DNA of 64,000 bases from Tritrichomonas musculus (taxonomy: Eukaryota; Parabasalia; Tritrichomonadida; Tritrichomonadidae): assembly GCA_039105265.1 (NCBI GenBank), contig JAPFFF010000003.1:8874501-8938500 (forward strand), given 5' to 3'. Both the position numbers and the translations under genes were made by a program. Every line of letters begins with the position of its first letter. Within the stretch, counting starts at the first letter, position 1. Below the pieces are notes generated by a model that saw nothing but the letters and a program-made list of their open reading frames with translations, was not told the origin of the DNA and did not search any database. This document shows positions 18,421-27,973 of this stretch, piece by piece.

Positions 18421-19188
18421 TTAAGATCGCATTGTGGTTGTGAAATATTTGTCCACAGCTGTGTGAAAATCATTAAGGCATGATCTTTTGATGGTAATCC
18501 TAGTACCACCTACAGTGACATCATCCCCTTTGAACATAGCTTTGGCCATTCGCTTGATATCTTCATTCGGGGTCATTGCGATGGGTAGGTCATCAATAAA
18601 TATCCAGCGCTTCTTCTTATCTTGATATATCCTACTGACCTGCCTCCATGAATGCTTGTTACGACGAACGAGATGGAGTACCACAGAATCCTTATCTTTG
18701 GGAAGATCCTCAAGCCATATCATATATCGGTAGCTATTTTTGTGATCCTTGGGGACAGCCCTTGTAGTGAGGTCATTGATTTTGTTATCCATCTGCTCGC
18801 GTTGCTGAGAAGCTAGTGAATCCAATAATTGCATGACATCCCATGCATATGATGGTGATGCCCACATTGCAATATGATTGACCAGCAATCGGTGAACATA
18901 CATACCCTTCAAATCATTTGACAAATTGGGTCTATCTTCATACAATTTCTGGTCTGGTAGAATTCTACCGGACCCACTTTCGAGCAATTCCTGTGTTGAT
19001 TTGTTATCAAACCAATGGCGAATCTGTTTCTTGGAATTACATGCAACGAGAATGCTTTGAGCTTGGTACATATCATCCTTAATGGAATGTATCAAACGGA
19101 GCTTCTCATTATACTGGATGAATTCATATTCGGTATCGATTGGTTCGACAACAGCTGACACTGATGTGTTTGTCCCAGTTGATTCCAT
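18421..19188 (-). CDS. KilA-N domain protein, 255 aa
   Basis: Residues about 25-140 match the KilA-N DNA-binding domain of large DNA viruses and phages: W/F-rich start, HWFDNKSTQELL, then GMYVHRLLVNHIAMWASPSYAWDVMQLL, which is the family signature (G-x-YVH, H-x-A-x-W-x-SP). The C-terminal 110 residues form a second, unrecognised domain. The palindromic repeat at 18951-18975 lies inside the reading frame and encodes an in-frame GSGRILPDQ insertion within the KilA-N domain. Upstream is TTTTTTATC followed by AAATG. A DNA-binding regulator is inferred. Confidence 0.85.
   Translation of the reverse strand: MESTGTNTSVSAVVEPIDTEYEFIQYNEKLRLIHSIKDDMYQAQSILVACNSKKQIRHWFDNKSTQELLESGSGRILPDQKLYEDRPNLSNDLKGMYVHRLLVNHIAMWASPSYAWDVMQLLDSLASQQREQMDNKINDLTTRAVPKDHKNSYRYMIWLEDLPKDKDSVVLHLVRRNKHSWRQVSRIYQDKKKRWIFIDDLPIAMTPNEDIKRMAKAMFKGDDVTVGGTRITIKRSCLNDFHTAVDKYFTTTMRS
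18951..18975. repeat. palindromic hairpin repeat inside the KilA-N gene
   Basis: A GGTCTGGTAGAATTCTACCGGACC-type inverted repeat, the same unit found between genes at 526, 11633, 35259 and 43405. Here it is read through in frame, and it is conserved at the same place in Mav-A2 (28187-28211). Confidence 0.75.
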
Positions 19189-19292
19189 TTGGAATTCGAT
19201 AAAAAATTGAGTTGCATTGCGAACTAGCTAGTTATTACATCATATGAAGTTGAGTCCAAAAATATATAATGGGAATGCGAATGCATAAATGC

Positions 19293-19595
19293 TCAAGCAT
19301 ATTCATATGAGAATGCGAGTATTTTCAATAGCATCTTGATACGCCCCAAATCGAGTTCCTTGCGATCATAGCTATCACCATCTATGATTTTGGTTCGGAG
19401 GGATTCCAAATCGGTTTCGAAATTTGATATTGTGTCGATGAGATCGTCCATGAAATCATCGTCGTTGTGGTAGTCGAATGCAAGGGATTTCCATTGGGGG
19501 TATTTCTTGAGGATGACGCGTTCGAGGTAATCGAGTTTGACACCATTAGCTTCGACAGTGGAGAGTTGTGGCATTGCAGTAGTTGTTGAATTCAT
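19293..19595 (-). CDS. small hypothetical acidic protein, 100 aa
   Basis: I place the start at the ATG of 19593-19595 (MNSTTTAMP) rather than an upstream in-frame ATG, because a T-run (TTTTTTATCC) and GAAATG precede it, as in KilA-N and the Mav-A2 copy (27559-27861). The protein is acidic and mostly helical (DFMDDLIDTISNFETDLESL) and ends in AFSYEYA. It is the gene closest to the element's terminal repeat. Conserved between copies; no family recognised. Confidence 0.7.
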   Translation of the reverse strand: MNSTTTAMPQLSTVEANGVKLDYLERVILKKYPQWKSLAFDYHNDDDFMDDLIDTISNFETDLESLRTKIIDGDSYDRKELDLGRIKMLLKILAFSYEYA

Positions 19596-19686
19596 TTCTA
19601 ACTGGATAAAAAATTGGATTGATTCGAGAATCGCGTTATTTTTGGAATTCATCTGGGTTGTCCCATCGGTCTGTGTCGCCATCGGA

Positions 19687-19922
19687 ACGTTCCATTAGCT
19701 TGCTCCATCGGTCTGTTCCATAAGTGGGCCATATGCGGCCTATTTTCGGAATTTGTATGGGCCCGAATATGGGCCATTTAAAGGCGTTTTGGGGTAGTAT
19801 GCGGTATGGGTCCCATATGTGGATTTTGAATTTTAACCCGAATATGGGCCCAAATATGGGCCATTTATAGGCGTTTTAAGTGGATTCTATCTGACCCCGA
19901 TTATTGATACACTATCACTACT
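19687..19922. repeat. right terminal inverted repeat of Mav-A1 (partial match to Mav-A2 TIRs)
   Basis: Shares with both Mav-A2 ends the terminal block (GATTCTATCTGACCCCGATT...CACTACT) and the inner runs of GGCCCAAATATGGGCC-like palindromes and GCTTGTTCCAT units. It is shorter and more diverged than the Mav-A2 TIRs. Directly outside, at 19923-19928, is TGTCTG, which should be the target-site duplication if the lost left end is flanked by the same hexamer. Confidence 0.75.
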
Positions 19923-20272
19923 TGTCTGATTTAAAGAACTACAATCAGCTTAACTCCCTCGAACAAAAAAATAAATTCCTTGAAATGCTCGTTTCTGTCT
20001 ATGAGGACAATCCACTAAAAGTGAATGCTTATCTCGTTTGTAATACCACATCTCTCATGAATATGATTAAACTCTTGACCGACGCTGATAAAGTCGAATT
20101 AGTATTGGACGAAGATATTGCCTGTAATTCATGTTGTTCCTCCGATAAACTGATATATATTTCGAAGATTCTCATAACGAAAAACAACAAGACAGAAGAC
20201 ATGAAATATGCCTACAATGACATCTACTCACAGTTCATAAAATATGGCGTATCACTCAAAATATGTATTTAA
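19923..20272 (+). pseudogene. conserved Maverick protein of unknown function, 5' end removed by Mav-A1
   Basis: Homologue of 46863-47306 in Mav-A2. Shared motifs are NKFLE.L...YE-x-NPL, YLVC, KLL-x-ADKVELV, a pair of Cys motifs, and the end SLKICI. The homologous frame enters straight from the Mav-A1 terminus, and the only available start codons lie inside that TIR, so the N-terminal half has been displaced by the insertion. Its stop overlaps the stop of the convergent fibre gene. Conservation between lineages suggests a core Maverick function. Confidence 0.8.
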
Positions 20273-20580
20273 GATTTGAAAATAGCCAATATATGTTCGT
20301 TTATTTTTGCACTTACTTTGCCCACAATACTTTGTTGAATCTTCAAAGTCATGGCATAATCCTCATCCAAAATCCTTCCGTCATATAGAATTACATCTCC
20401 TATTTGATATAAATTAGCGTCATCGACATAAAATAAATAGTCTCCGTGTGTGGAAAATTTGACGCATCCGTTTTCTGAATCTACCTCTACAATGACACCA
20501 ACAAATTCCTTCCATGAACCGTCTATGATTACAGAGCAAATACAGTTTGTGGTGTCTTCTGCTGTCGAACTGACGAACAT
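20269..20580 (-). pseudogene. Mav-B fibre gene, C-terminal domain (frameshifted part)
   Basis: Encodes the last 100 residues of the conserved fibre C-terminal domain (CICSV-x5-WKEFVG, FSTHGDY, end ILAIFKS), matching the ends of 8719-11628 and 35289-37352. It lies in a different frame from the upstream part 20529-22282. Homology switches frame between about 20580 and 20640, next to an A-run, so an indel broke the gene. Confidence 0.75.
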
Positions 20581-22282
20581 ATTTTTTGGCCAGTTTCACT
20601 GGACTCAGCAAGGCTGTGCGGGTCTCTTTTATACACATGACCTGATAAAAATACTGGTTTTCCAATTTTATAGTCCGATATTTCTTCGCCCGCTTCTATC
20701 GGGGCATAATGAGTAATGGTCGTGCTGGATGCACCATACATAACACTCTTAAATTTTGCTAAATATTCTTGTGTCATGATGCGTCTTGAAAAAAATTGTC
20801 TAGCTTCTAATAATTCCTGAGTAGTTGTCCAAGAAAATTCAGCAATTGGAAAATTATATGTAAGTGGTCTTGATGATGATAAATCAACAGTTTCTTCATA
20901 ATATAGTGGAAATTTGAAATTTTCAAAATACACAGTTCTTTGATGCAATATTATTACTATATTATGGAGATTTCCGTCTGTATCATAGAATAATATTCTT
21001 ATTTCATCACATAGTGCATAATATCCTACTATATATTCCAGTTTAATTACATTATTTTCAATTTTTAGATAATGAATTGCCATATCCGAATTCCCCTCCT
21101 TGATCGGACCGCAGCCAATGGCGCATCTTTTTATTAGTTCTTCTTTTGTTTCATAATTTGACAAATCGACAGGTTCTGGAATATCTGTTTTCACTTGCTC
21201 AATAGCAAGGGCCAACTCTGTTGTCAAAGCAAAAGTGTTCGACACATATCTAGCCGAATAAGCGTTTTTGTCTGTTGGTTCGATATTTTTGGTTATTGAA
21301 CATGATAAAATTTCCAGTGTTTCACCAGTTCCTGGATTGATTAATTCATGGCTGTGATACAGAATCCAAAGACCAGAACTACTTCCTTCCATACGCATTA
21401 TCTGAGAGGGTTGATCATCATCATCGTCATTGTACGAATAATCTACATGAACATAATGAGCCGTATAAAAATTGTTTGATGAAACAATATCCAGTCCATA
21501 TTGCTCAATCATTTCATGATATTTGTCGTAATCCAAATCAGGAATTGTATTATTTTCAATTTTGAATTGAATTGTTGTTTGCCCCTCAATTATTTCAGGA
21601 ATCTCACTTTTTACTTGCTCAATAGCACGGGTCAATTCTGTTTTCTGAGCAAAATTATCTTGGAGAAATGCAAGATTAACAACACAGTTTAAGTTTGTTT
21701 CATCATAATCTTCATTTGCAATATAGCAACTTATTACGTTGATTTTATGTTGATTATCTAAATCATAAACTACTCCACAACTCGTACTAAATTCTAATGT
21801 TAATGTTATATTTTGAACGCCATTATTTAAAACATAATCATTATTATTAATACTTGATATAGTGAATATTCCTTTATATTTAATATTTTCGTCAGTTTTA
21901 TCATATCCATCAAATAACATTCCATATTTTTTCCATTTTTCTAAATATTGACTTGCTTTAGTATAAAGAACCGAAATGGTATTAATACCATTACCTTCAT
22001 CATAATTTAATTCTAATTCTTGATTGAAAGTAATTTTTTTATCCATTATTTTTGGAATCTCTGTTTTTAACGCATATTTTCCATCCGCTTCTTCCTTTGA
22101 AATATATCCCGATAAATCGACTGTTTTGAGCTGTTTCATATGATTATCTATCAATTTTTTGACTGCCTTTGCTGTAATCAGCTGTTTATTTGTCAGTTCT
22201 TCGCCCAACAAAATCGGTTTCTGTTCTTTTGTCATCGACATAATCCAAGCAGCTGAAGGACAATTTTCTGCATATACATCTA
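20529..22282 (-). pseudogene. Mav-B fibre gene, middle part, interrupted by mariner
   Basis: Fibre-type repeats (LSNYETKEELI, YALKTEIP) surround the cassette EIIEGQTTIQF...YVSNTFAL that is also in Mav-A1 and Mav-A2, so it was shared across lineages. The open frame has an ATG at 22241, but it continues upstream without a stop to 22282, where mariner begins. Beyond mariner it is in frame with 23577-25535 once one TA is removed. The gene was therefore one fibre of about 1300 residues, now broken by mariner, an amber codon and a frameshift. The MSMTKEQ start is probably not the original start. Confidence 0.78.
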
Positions 22283-23576
22283 TAGGGTGTCCAGAAAAAT
22301 CGTAGCATCACATCACTAAACAAATATAAAAGAATAAAAAATATATTAATAAATTGTTTATTAAATATACTCACCATTTGATTTAATAACTTTTTTGAGT
22401 CTTTCTTGCCAATCGAGAAAAACACGTTTTAATGTCTCAATAGAAATTTGATGTAAAATTTCAATGACCTTATCAAAAAGCTGTTGTGCTGTCTCAAATT
22501 TGATTCCTTTCAGCTGATCTTTTACATAGCCAAATAAATAAAAGTCTGAGGCAGCAATATCTGGCGAATAAGGGGGATGAGGGGCTCTCTTCATATGGTG
22601 GGCGTCCATATATCTCATAACTTTTCTTGCAGTATGTGGTCGGGCGTTATCAAAATGTAAAGTTATTTTTCTTTTTTCATTTTCTCGTAAATGAGCTGTT
22701 TTTTTTTAAATCTTTTCTAATATATTATTTATGAAATAATCACCATTAAACTTTTGGTGTTCTGGTAAAATGTCCACAATAAGAAATCCTTGTGGGTTCC
22801 AAAATATTGACAACATAAATTTTCTGGAGTCAATCATTTTTTTTGCTCTTGTAGCAGGTTTTTCTCCTTCTTCAATCCATTGTATTTCGTAATCTGTGGA
22901 TAAATAAAACCAAGACTCATCACCTGTATAAAAAAAAATATAGTTTTGATGGCTAGCTTTTTGAAGTGTTTTCAATAAGCTTTTTGAAATTTCCACCCTT
23001 GCAACTTTTTGAGATGAATTTAAAAAATGGGGAACCCGCTTTAAATGAACCAAAACAAAATGAAGTTCACGAGTGAGCATATCATATACACTTGATTTTG
23101 GAATGCCTGTGATCTCAGAAATTTCTCTAATAGATGAAAAAGGATAATCCTTTAGAACCTTTAAAATTAATTGATGTAAATGAAAATGGTCCAATTTTAT
23201 ATCTTCTTTTACATTGGCGTCACTTTTTAAAGGAATTTTTGATTCACGGATATATTTGGTAACTGTTGAATACCCAATTATATTCTTATGAAAAGTATCA
23301 TTTATTTCACTTTGGATTTTTTTTGGTTCTTCTCCTTTAATATGTAGAAAAAGAACAATTGATCGGAAATCAAAATTCATAATAAAAAAAATAAACGTAT
23401 TTTTTTAATTTAATTTTTTTGAATTATTTCAAATTTATATAATTTGTTATAGGAAAGTACAAATAAAACTCTTTTTATAATATAAACATAATTCATGAAA
23501 TACTAACAATAAATATAAAAATTATATTTAAATTATCATCACAGCTTCTGATGCTACGGTTTTTCTGGACACCCTA
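22283..23576 (-). mobile_element. mariner-family DNA transposon
   Basis: Terminal inverted repeats TAGGGTGTCCAGAAAAA / TTTTTCTGGACACCCTA of about 28 bp lie at 22283 and 23576, flanked by TA at 22281-22282 and 23577-23578. Length is about 1.29 kb with one transposase gene. T. vaginalis is known to carry a high-copy mariner (Tvmar1), and this fits that kind of element. The boundary is set where removal restores the host frame; if the TA next to GGGTG is taken as the duplication, it shifts by two bases. Confidence 0.92.
22361..23380 (-). pseudogene. mariner transposase with one in-frame stop
   Basis: The N-terminal helix-turn-helix region (GYSTVTKYIRE, SIREISEITGIPKSS) is followed by catalytic D1 in TGDESWF, D2 in HFDNARPH and D3 in SPDIAASDF; the D2-D3 spacing of 34 gives the mariner D,D34D signature. 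A TAA at 22706-22708, followed by an A-run, separates the first 224 codons from the rest. The frame is the same on both sides, so this is a nonsense codon rather than a shift. The copy is probably inactive unless the stop is a sequence error. Confidence 0.9.
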
Positions 23577-24701
23577 TAAATACGGAACATTTATTCGAAA
23601 ATCTTCATACTCTCCGTCTATTTTAATCTCCTCATTGTCATCAACTCCATAACAAAGATATCGGAAACATTTCTTGTCAAACGCTTCTATTTCTTCAATA
23701 AATTCCAGCGCTGTTCGAATCTCTCTTGGAGCCGCAAGAACATCAACGTCCCGAACTATTGCCTCCGCTCCTTCCGAAACCTCTTCACCAGCAAAACAAA
23801 AGCTTTTTACCTTTGATATTCCCTTTGCCGCCAACGATAAAAGCGCATTTGGACCGCCGACAAAATTTACTGTGGCACCAGCTATACACACAACATCTTT
23901 GACATAATTAAACCAATTTGTCTTGTTTTTCATATCGTTTAGTTGTTTTTGGAGGTTTGAATAAAGATTTTGCAGCTCAGATATTCTATTATTTGCTATA
24001 TCTACTGTATTTCCCAAAGAATTTAGAACAAAAAGATGAGACTCAATATTTTCTCCAATAACAACACCAGAAGTCTGTACATTACAGTTTGTGTATAAAG
24101 TACTGCATGCTTCAGGTCTTGGTACGACAGAATAATACCCACATCCTGCCAGAAACTCAAAAGTATTTCCTCCTTCTTTATACGAAACATCTGGTATCGG
24201 AAAAATTACTTCTTTGTCAGAGGGCATATAAAGTATCAGTCCGCTTGCTGTGCAAGAGTCTCCTTCGGAGCCATAAGGAGGATTCCCAATATCTATTCGG
24301 CTATCATAGTGGAAAGGAATATATTTATAACAATTTTCTGAAACAACTTTATAGCACGATTCTGACTCATAACTGCTATGAGAATACCCAAATTCAGAGG
24401 TATATTCTATTCCGTTTATATTTAGACTTGCCGAAAAATTGCATGACTCTTTCTTGGTACATTTCAGTAGAACACTCCAATATCCGTCTTTATCTTCGTA
24501 TTTTGCCACTTCGCAATCGTTAAATGTACAAAGTCCTTTCTCAACAATGACTTCAAAAGGATTTTTGTCGGAATAGTTATGTATCCAATTCCTTAGGACG
24601 TATCGATTTGTGTCGTTTTGCTCAATGAAAATTCCTTGATATGTATGTTTGAAGAACTCAGTTTCTCCTTTGATTGATTTGGAGCCAGGAATATTGTATG
24701 A
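23577..24701 (-). pseudogene. Mav-B fibre gene, part between the amber codon and mariner
   Basis: Continues in frame from 24702-25535 after a single TAG and runs to the mariner edge, where the transposon supplies a stop. It is Cys-rich (SCYKVVSENCYKY, GDSCTASG, NCNVQTSG), with a coiled coil (NNRISELQNLYSNLQKQL) and a hydrophobic Gly/Ala stretch (VCIAGATVNFVGGP). The Met at 24509 is internal. The Cys and coiled-coil pattern differs from the Mav-A fibres, so this N-terminal half is a lineage-specific module. Confidence 0.7.
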
Positions 24702-25535
24702 CTAATTATTGCCGACCCATTGATTATTTTGCTTTGTGAGTTTGAAATCTGTACCAAATACCTCATCATGGAACTCAAAAGTTTGTCCCTCTAAGAGCTT
24801 GTCAAATTCTTCTGTTCCGGGAATATAGCCCCAATCAGCATAATAATATTGTTCATTTTCTGTAGTCCCATAAGACTTCATCTCATAGAAATTCGGTAAA
24901 GGAGAAGTATAAAGTTTGAGACAATTTTCTGCATCGACATTATTACATTTGATATTTATGAGTTCAGATTCCTTGTTTAAAATATATTGCTTAACCTTTC
25001 CTGTAAAGTTTATTTTCATGAAACCAGAAGTAAAGAGGTCAAAAGGATTGTCAAGAGATTCCTTACTCATATAAATTCGGGCAGATAATTCGTTTTCAAT
25101 ATAGGAAATTGTGTTATTTGAGTCGATTTTGGGATTCGTAAATTTGCCTGTTTTTGTATCTATTTTTGCTTCCCCAAACGTTGAACAGTTTATTGTAAAA
25201 ACATTTCCTGAATAGTCAGACGGTATATCTATTTTGATTTCCAATATATTGTATTCGTCATTTTCTGTTTTCGACAAGGAGTTTAAATCAAGGGAATAGG
25301 CATCAAGACCATCTTCATATGATAATTCATTAACAGAACCAGGGGACATTTCCAAAGAGGTTATTCGTTCTTCATGATTGATGAGCTGAGATTTCAGAGA
25401 GATTCCTCCCAAATTTATATCTCCTCCAACGGTCAAATCTTGTTCGATATCAGCTGTTTTGGCCCTTATTTCATTCTTTGAGCCACCTATAAATGCACCG
25501 TCTAAAGCGTTCTGTTTATTCAGTATTGCTGTCAT
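24702..25535 (-). pseudogene. Mav-B fibre gene, N-terminal part (277 aa, ends at amber codon)
   Basis: Starts MTAILNKQNALDG and has a short beta-repeat (DLTVGGDINLGGISL) and coiled coil (LINHEERITSLE), typical of fibre shafts, then a beta-rich domain. It ends at TAG 24702-24704, after which the same frame stays open to 23574. The start is 14 bases from the divergent 110-aa homologue. Read alone it could still make a truncated 277-aa protein. Confidence 0.7.
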
Positions 25536-25549
25536 TTATTTAGTATTAA

Positions 25550-25882
25550 ATGCCTAAGACATACTTCATTACCAAGAAATACAACAATATTTTGCCCTCA
25601 GAATTCACAAATTCCTTGAATAAACGATATATTTCCTTCCAATATTGTCGAGCCACCTGTAATGGATATCTGGACGGAGAAACTGAATGCCACAGTAATT
25701 TTATTCAAAGAGATGAGTACGAAGATTCTCTTGTCTGGTATGCTAATTTGCCTTGCCCAGACGATAATAGGAAATACGAATTTGTCGGGACAAAAAGAGA
25801 GTTTAGGATATGGTTTACAGACGCAGAAGGAAACGAAATAAAGCCTGACAATTTCACTGTTTTCTTGAAGTTAGAGTACTGA
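25550..25882 (+). CDS. conserved beta-rich protein, 110 aa (Mav-B version)
   Basis: Same length and pattern as 1862-2194 and 41782-42114: start MPK.YF, then RKYEF, REFRIWFTD, GNEIKPD and an alternating hydrophobic end. It is diverged in sequence but fully open, unlike its neighbours. It is divergent from the fibre gene with a 14-base spacer, so the two may share a promoter. The linkage to fibre here, and to the integrase and virion block in Mav-A, supports a virion role. Confidence 0.75.
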   Translation: MPKTYFITKKYNNILPSEFTNSLNKRYISFQYCRATCNGYLDGETECHSNFIQRDEYEDSLVWYANLPCPDDNRKYEFVGTKREFRIWFTDAEGNEIKPDNFTVFLKLEY

Positions 25883-25899
25883 TACAAAAAAATATTTTT

Positions 25900-26481
25900 T
25901 TAGATGAAGTCGTACTGTTTCTTGAAATTAGCATAATATATTTGAACTCTCTCGTTATTTGTATCTCTGACATGAACAAATTTTCCGCCCCATTTCGTTT
26001 CGTTTATATGGAGTTTTCTGTATTGAATTCCGTTATAGAAGTAGAAAATATCGTCATGATAATAGTAATTTTCGAATTCATGTTTTCCCTTTTTATTAAC
26101 ATAATCAGTCAGTTTAATTGCTTCATCTGGAATATCATCAACATATTCATATACCACTCCTAAATGTGATGTTTTATTTTTACAATTTCCGGAAGGAGTT
26201 GTCCAACGAAGATTTTCGAGATGATAATCATCACGGTGTTTGTTTCGATGATCTATTTGTGTTTTATGTTCAGGGTCGTCATTTGGAAGAAATTGTTTAG
26301 CGATAAGAATGTGTTTGTTATAGGTTTTATTATTGAGTCGTACTGCAGGATATCCTTCTCCTCTATCACTTTCTTTGGGTATATATTTGTCTGATTTTCT
26401 TCTAATTGTGAAAGGATATTGGTTCAATATTTCATAGTCATTTTCGAAATCTTTAAGAGGGACGAATTTTGGTGAAGCCAT
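25900..26481 (-). CDS. HNH homing-endonuclease-like protein with NUMOD4-like N-terminus, 193 aa
   Basis: Order: NUMOD4-like start (FVPLKDFENDYEILNQYPF), then a segment typical of HNH_3 proteins (GYPAVRLNNKTYNKHILIA), then the HNH core (TQIDHRNKHRDDYHLENLRW, ending NCKNKTSH), with His and Asn in the expected places. It is convergent with the 110-aa gene and adjacent to the capsid gene on the same strand. Such genes are free-standing nucleases in viruses and can act as selfish elements. Mav-A has no equivalent at this place, so it may be an acquisition in the Mav-B lineage. Intact. Confidence 0.82.
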   Translation of the reverse strand: MASPKFVPLKDFENDYEILNQYPFTIRRKSDKYIPKESDRGEGYPAVRLNNKTYNKHILIAKQFLPNDDPEHKTQIDHRNKHRDDYHLENLRWTTPSGNCKNKTSHLGVVYEYVDDIPDEAIKLTDYVNKKGKHEFENYYYHDDIFYFYNGIQYRKLHINETKWGGKFVHVRDTNNERVQIYYANFKKQYDFI

Positions 26482-26526
26482 TTGCGTTGAGGATAAAAAA
26501 ATATTTAGAATAAAGATTTAAACAAT

Positions 26527-27177
26527 TTACTCATAACCTGATGGTACTGAATTAGGATAATATTCGACTCCTTTAACGCTCCAAGTGAAATATGTATCAG
26601 AACAAAGCCACATTTCTGGACTAGGTGGATGTTGGTCTGGATATTCTGGGTCGGGAATAAAGTATGTGTCATCATCGCCACGATACATTGGCTGACCTCT
26701 GAACGTAACGGTTATTGAAGTACTTCCAGTATCTATTCCGTCAAATACATAACCGGCATTGCTTCTTTCGAGTTGGAAATTTATGCCAAAAGATGTCCCG
26801 TCAGAGCGGCAATTTGTATATCGTTTTCCTGTTGCTGGGTCGTTTAATGGCTGTGTGAAAGAGTCTTCAAATTCTTGTGTGGCTTCTAAGGCTCCATCTA
26901 GTTCGTTTGCGATAAGTTGATGATGATAAAATCTTGCAGCACATGTATTGGCAAATTCTGTGTCTGGGTATGTTCTTTTATTGACTATAGGCTGGACATT
27001 TTGATACATATTATTGTCGAAACAAGTAATGTCAGCAGGAGATTTTGGAAACATCATCGTGATATTTGTCGCATTTCTCAATGGAATTGACTTACTGATT
27101 TCGAGACCGTTTACTTTGGCAGTTCCTTCGAATATTTCTCTTGTCAGTTCCTGAGATGGAATCAATAAAGGAGTCTA
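26527..27177 (-). pseudogene. Mav-B major capsid protein, C-terminal part
   Basis: Matches the C-terminal third of the Mav-A2 capsid protein: IPSQ, then NVTSMSLLFPK-like INITMMFPKSP, ARFYHHQL, EFEDSFTQP, a Gly-rich G..GSTSITV strand, and CSDTYFTWSVKG. The frame is open to the Mav-A2 boundary. With Mav-A2 and one duplicated hexamer removed it is in frame with 49383-50627. It is the 3' half of a double jelly-roll-type capsid gene cut by a nested insertion. Confidence 0.88.
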
Positions 27178-27498
27178 AGTAGTGATGAGTGTTCCGAATC
27201 GGGACCAGATAAATCCCCACTTAAAACGCTTTAAATGACCCATTTTTGGCCCCCTTCTAAATATCAAAAATAGCATACACCCACAGCCCCATATTTTGAA
27301 CCTGCATTTGACACCATATTTGGACCCATATTCGGGGGTCACATAGAATTCCCTATTTTGTGCCCATAGTGAATTCACCCCAAAACGCTTATAAAACGCC
27401 CATATTTGGGCCCATACAAATTCCAAAAATAGGCCACATATGACCCACTTATAGCCCACTTATGGGACCACTTATGGAACAAGCTAATGGAACAAGCT
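27178..27498. repeat. left terminal inverted repeat of Mav-A2
   Basis: Pairs with about 49001-49382 over more than 300 bp, with indels. The inner part holds GGGCCCAAATATGGGC-type palindromes and GGAACAAGCTA units. An open frame of 94 codons inside it is shared by the other end only because the repeat is shared, and is not called a gene. Confidence 0.92.
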
Positions 27499-27558
27499 AT
27501 ACGGAATTCCAAAAATAACGCGATTCTCAAATCAATTCAATTTTTTATCCAGTTAGAA

Positions 27559-27861
27559 ATGAATTCAACAACTGTTGCCATGCCACAACTCTCCAATGTC
27601 GAAGCTAATGGTGTCAAACTCGATTACCTCGAACACGTCATTCTCAAGAAATACCACAAATGGAAATCCCTTGCATTTGACTACCACAGCGATGATGATT
27701 TCATGGATGATCTCATCGATACAATATCAAATTATGAAACTGATTTGGAATCCCTTCGAGCCAAAATCATAGATGGTGATAGCTATGATCGCAAGGAACT
27801 CGATTTAGGACGTATCAAGATGCTATTGAAAATACTCGCATTCTCATATGAATTTGCTTAA
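27559..27861 (+). CDS. small hypothetical acidic protein, 100 aa (Mav-A2 copy)
   Basis: Nearly identical to 19293-19595. The start (MNSTTVAMP) is chosen because TTTTTTATCC-x6-GAAATG precedes it in both copies; an in-frame extension upstream reaches into the terminal repeat and differs between copies. First gene after the TIR, transcribed inward. Function unknown. Confidence 0.7.
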   Translation: MNSTTVAMPQLSNVEANGVKLDYLEHVILKKYHKWKSLAFDYHSDDDFMDDLIDTISNYETDLESLRAKIIDGDSYDRKELDLGRIKMLLKILAFSYEFA

Positions 27862-27973
27862 GCATTTATGCATTCGCTCAATCGCATTCGCATTTTATAT
27901 TTTTGGACTCAACTTCATATGAGGTAATAACTAGCTGGTTCGCAATGCAACTCAATTTTTTATCGAATTCCAA

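Larger units (their letters stand above)
1..19922 (-). mobile_element. Maverick/Polinton element copy Mav-A1 (partial, left end outside window)
   Basis: Gene by gene this segment mirrors positions 27178 to about 43903 in inverted orientation: integrase, fibre, repeat protein, PolB, KilA-N and small genes come in the same order. It ends at 19922 in the same terminal motif (ACTACT) as Mav-A2, and directly after that a foreign gene of Mav-B begins. A PolB plus retroviral-type integrase gene set is the hallmark of Mavericks/Polintons. The capsid, ATPase and left inverted repeat should lie left of position 1. Orientation is given relative to Mav-A2. Confidence 0.9.
19923..27177. mobile_element. 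Mav-B: older Maverick of another lineage, left segment
   Basis: This segment carries diverged homologues of Mav-A genes (147-aa protein, fibre, 110-aa protein, capsid C-terminus) in a different gene order and more AT-rich DNA. It begins exactly where Mav-A1 ends and stops where Mav-A2 begins; the capsid gene resumes at 49383. No PolB or integrase of this lineage is in the window. Several genes are broken. Confidence 0.85.

Noticed and set aside
27175-27459. 94-codon frame on the minus strand and its twin at 49173-49391
   Set aside because: Both lie inside the terminal inverted repeats; their similarity follows from the repeat, and no leader motif or conserved product is evident.
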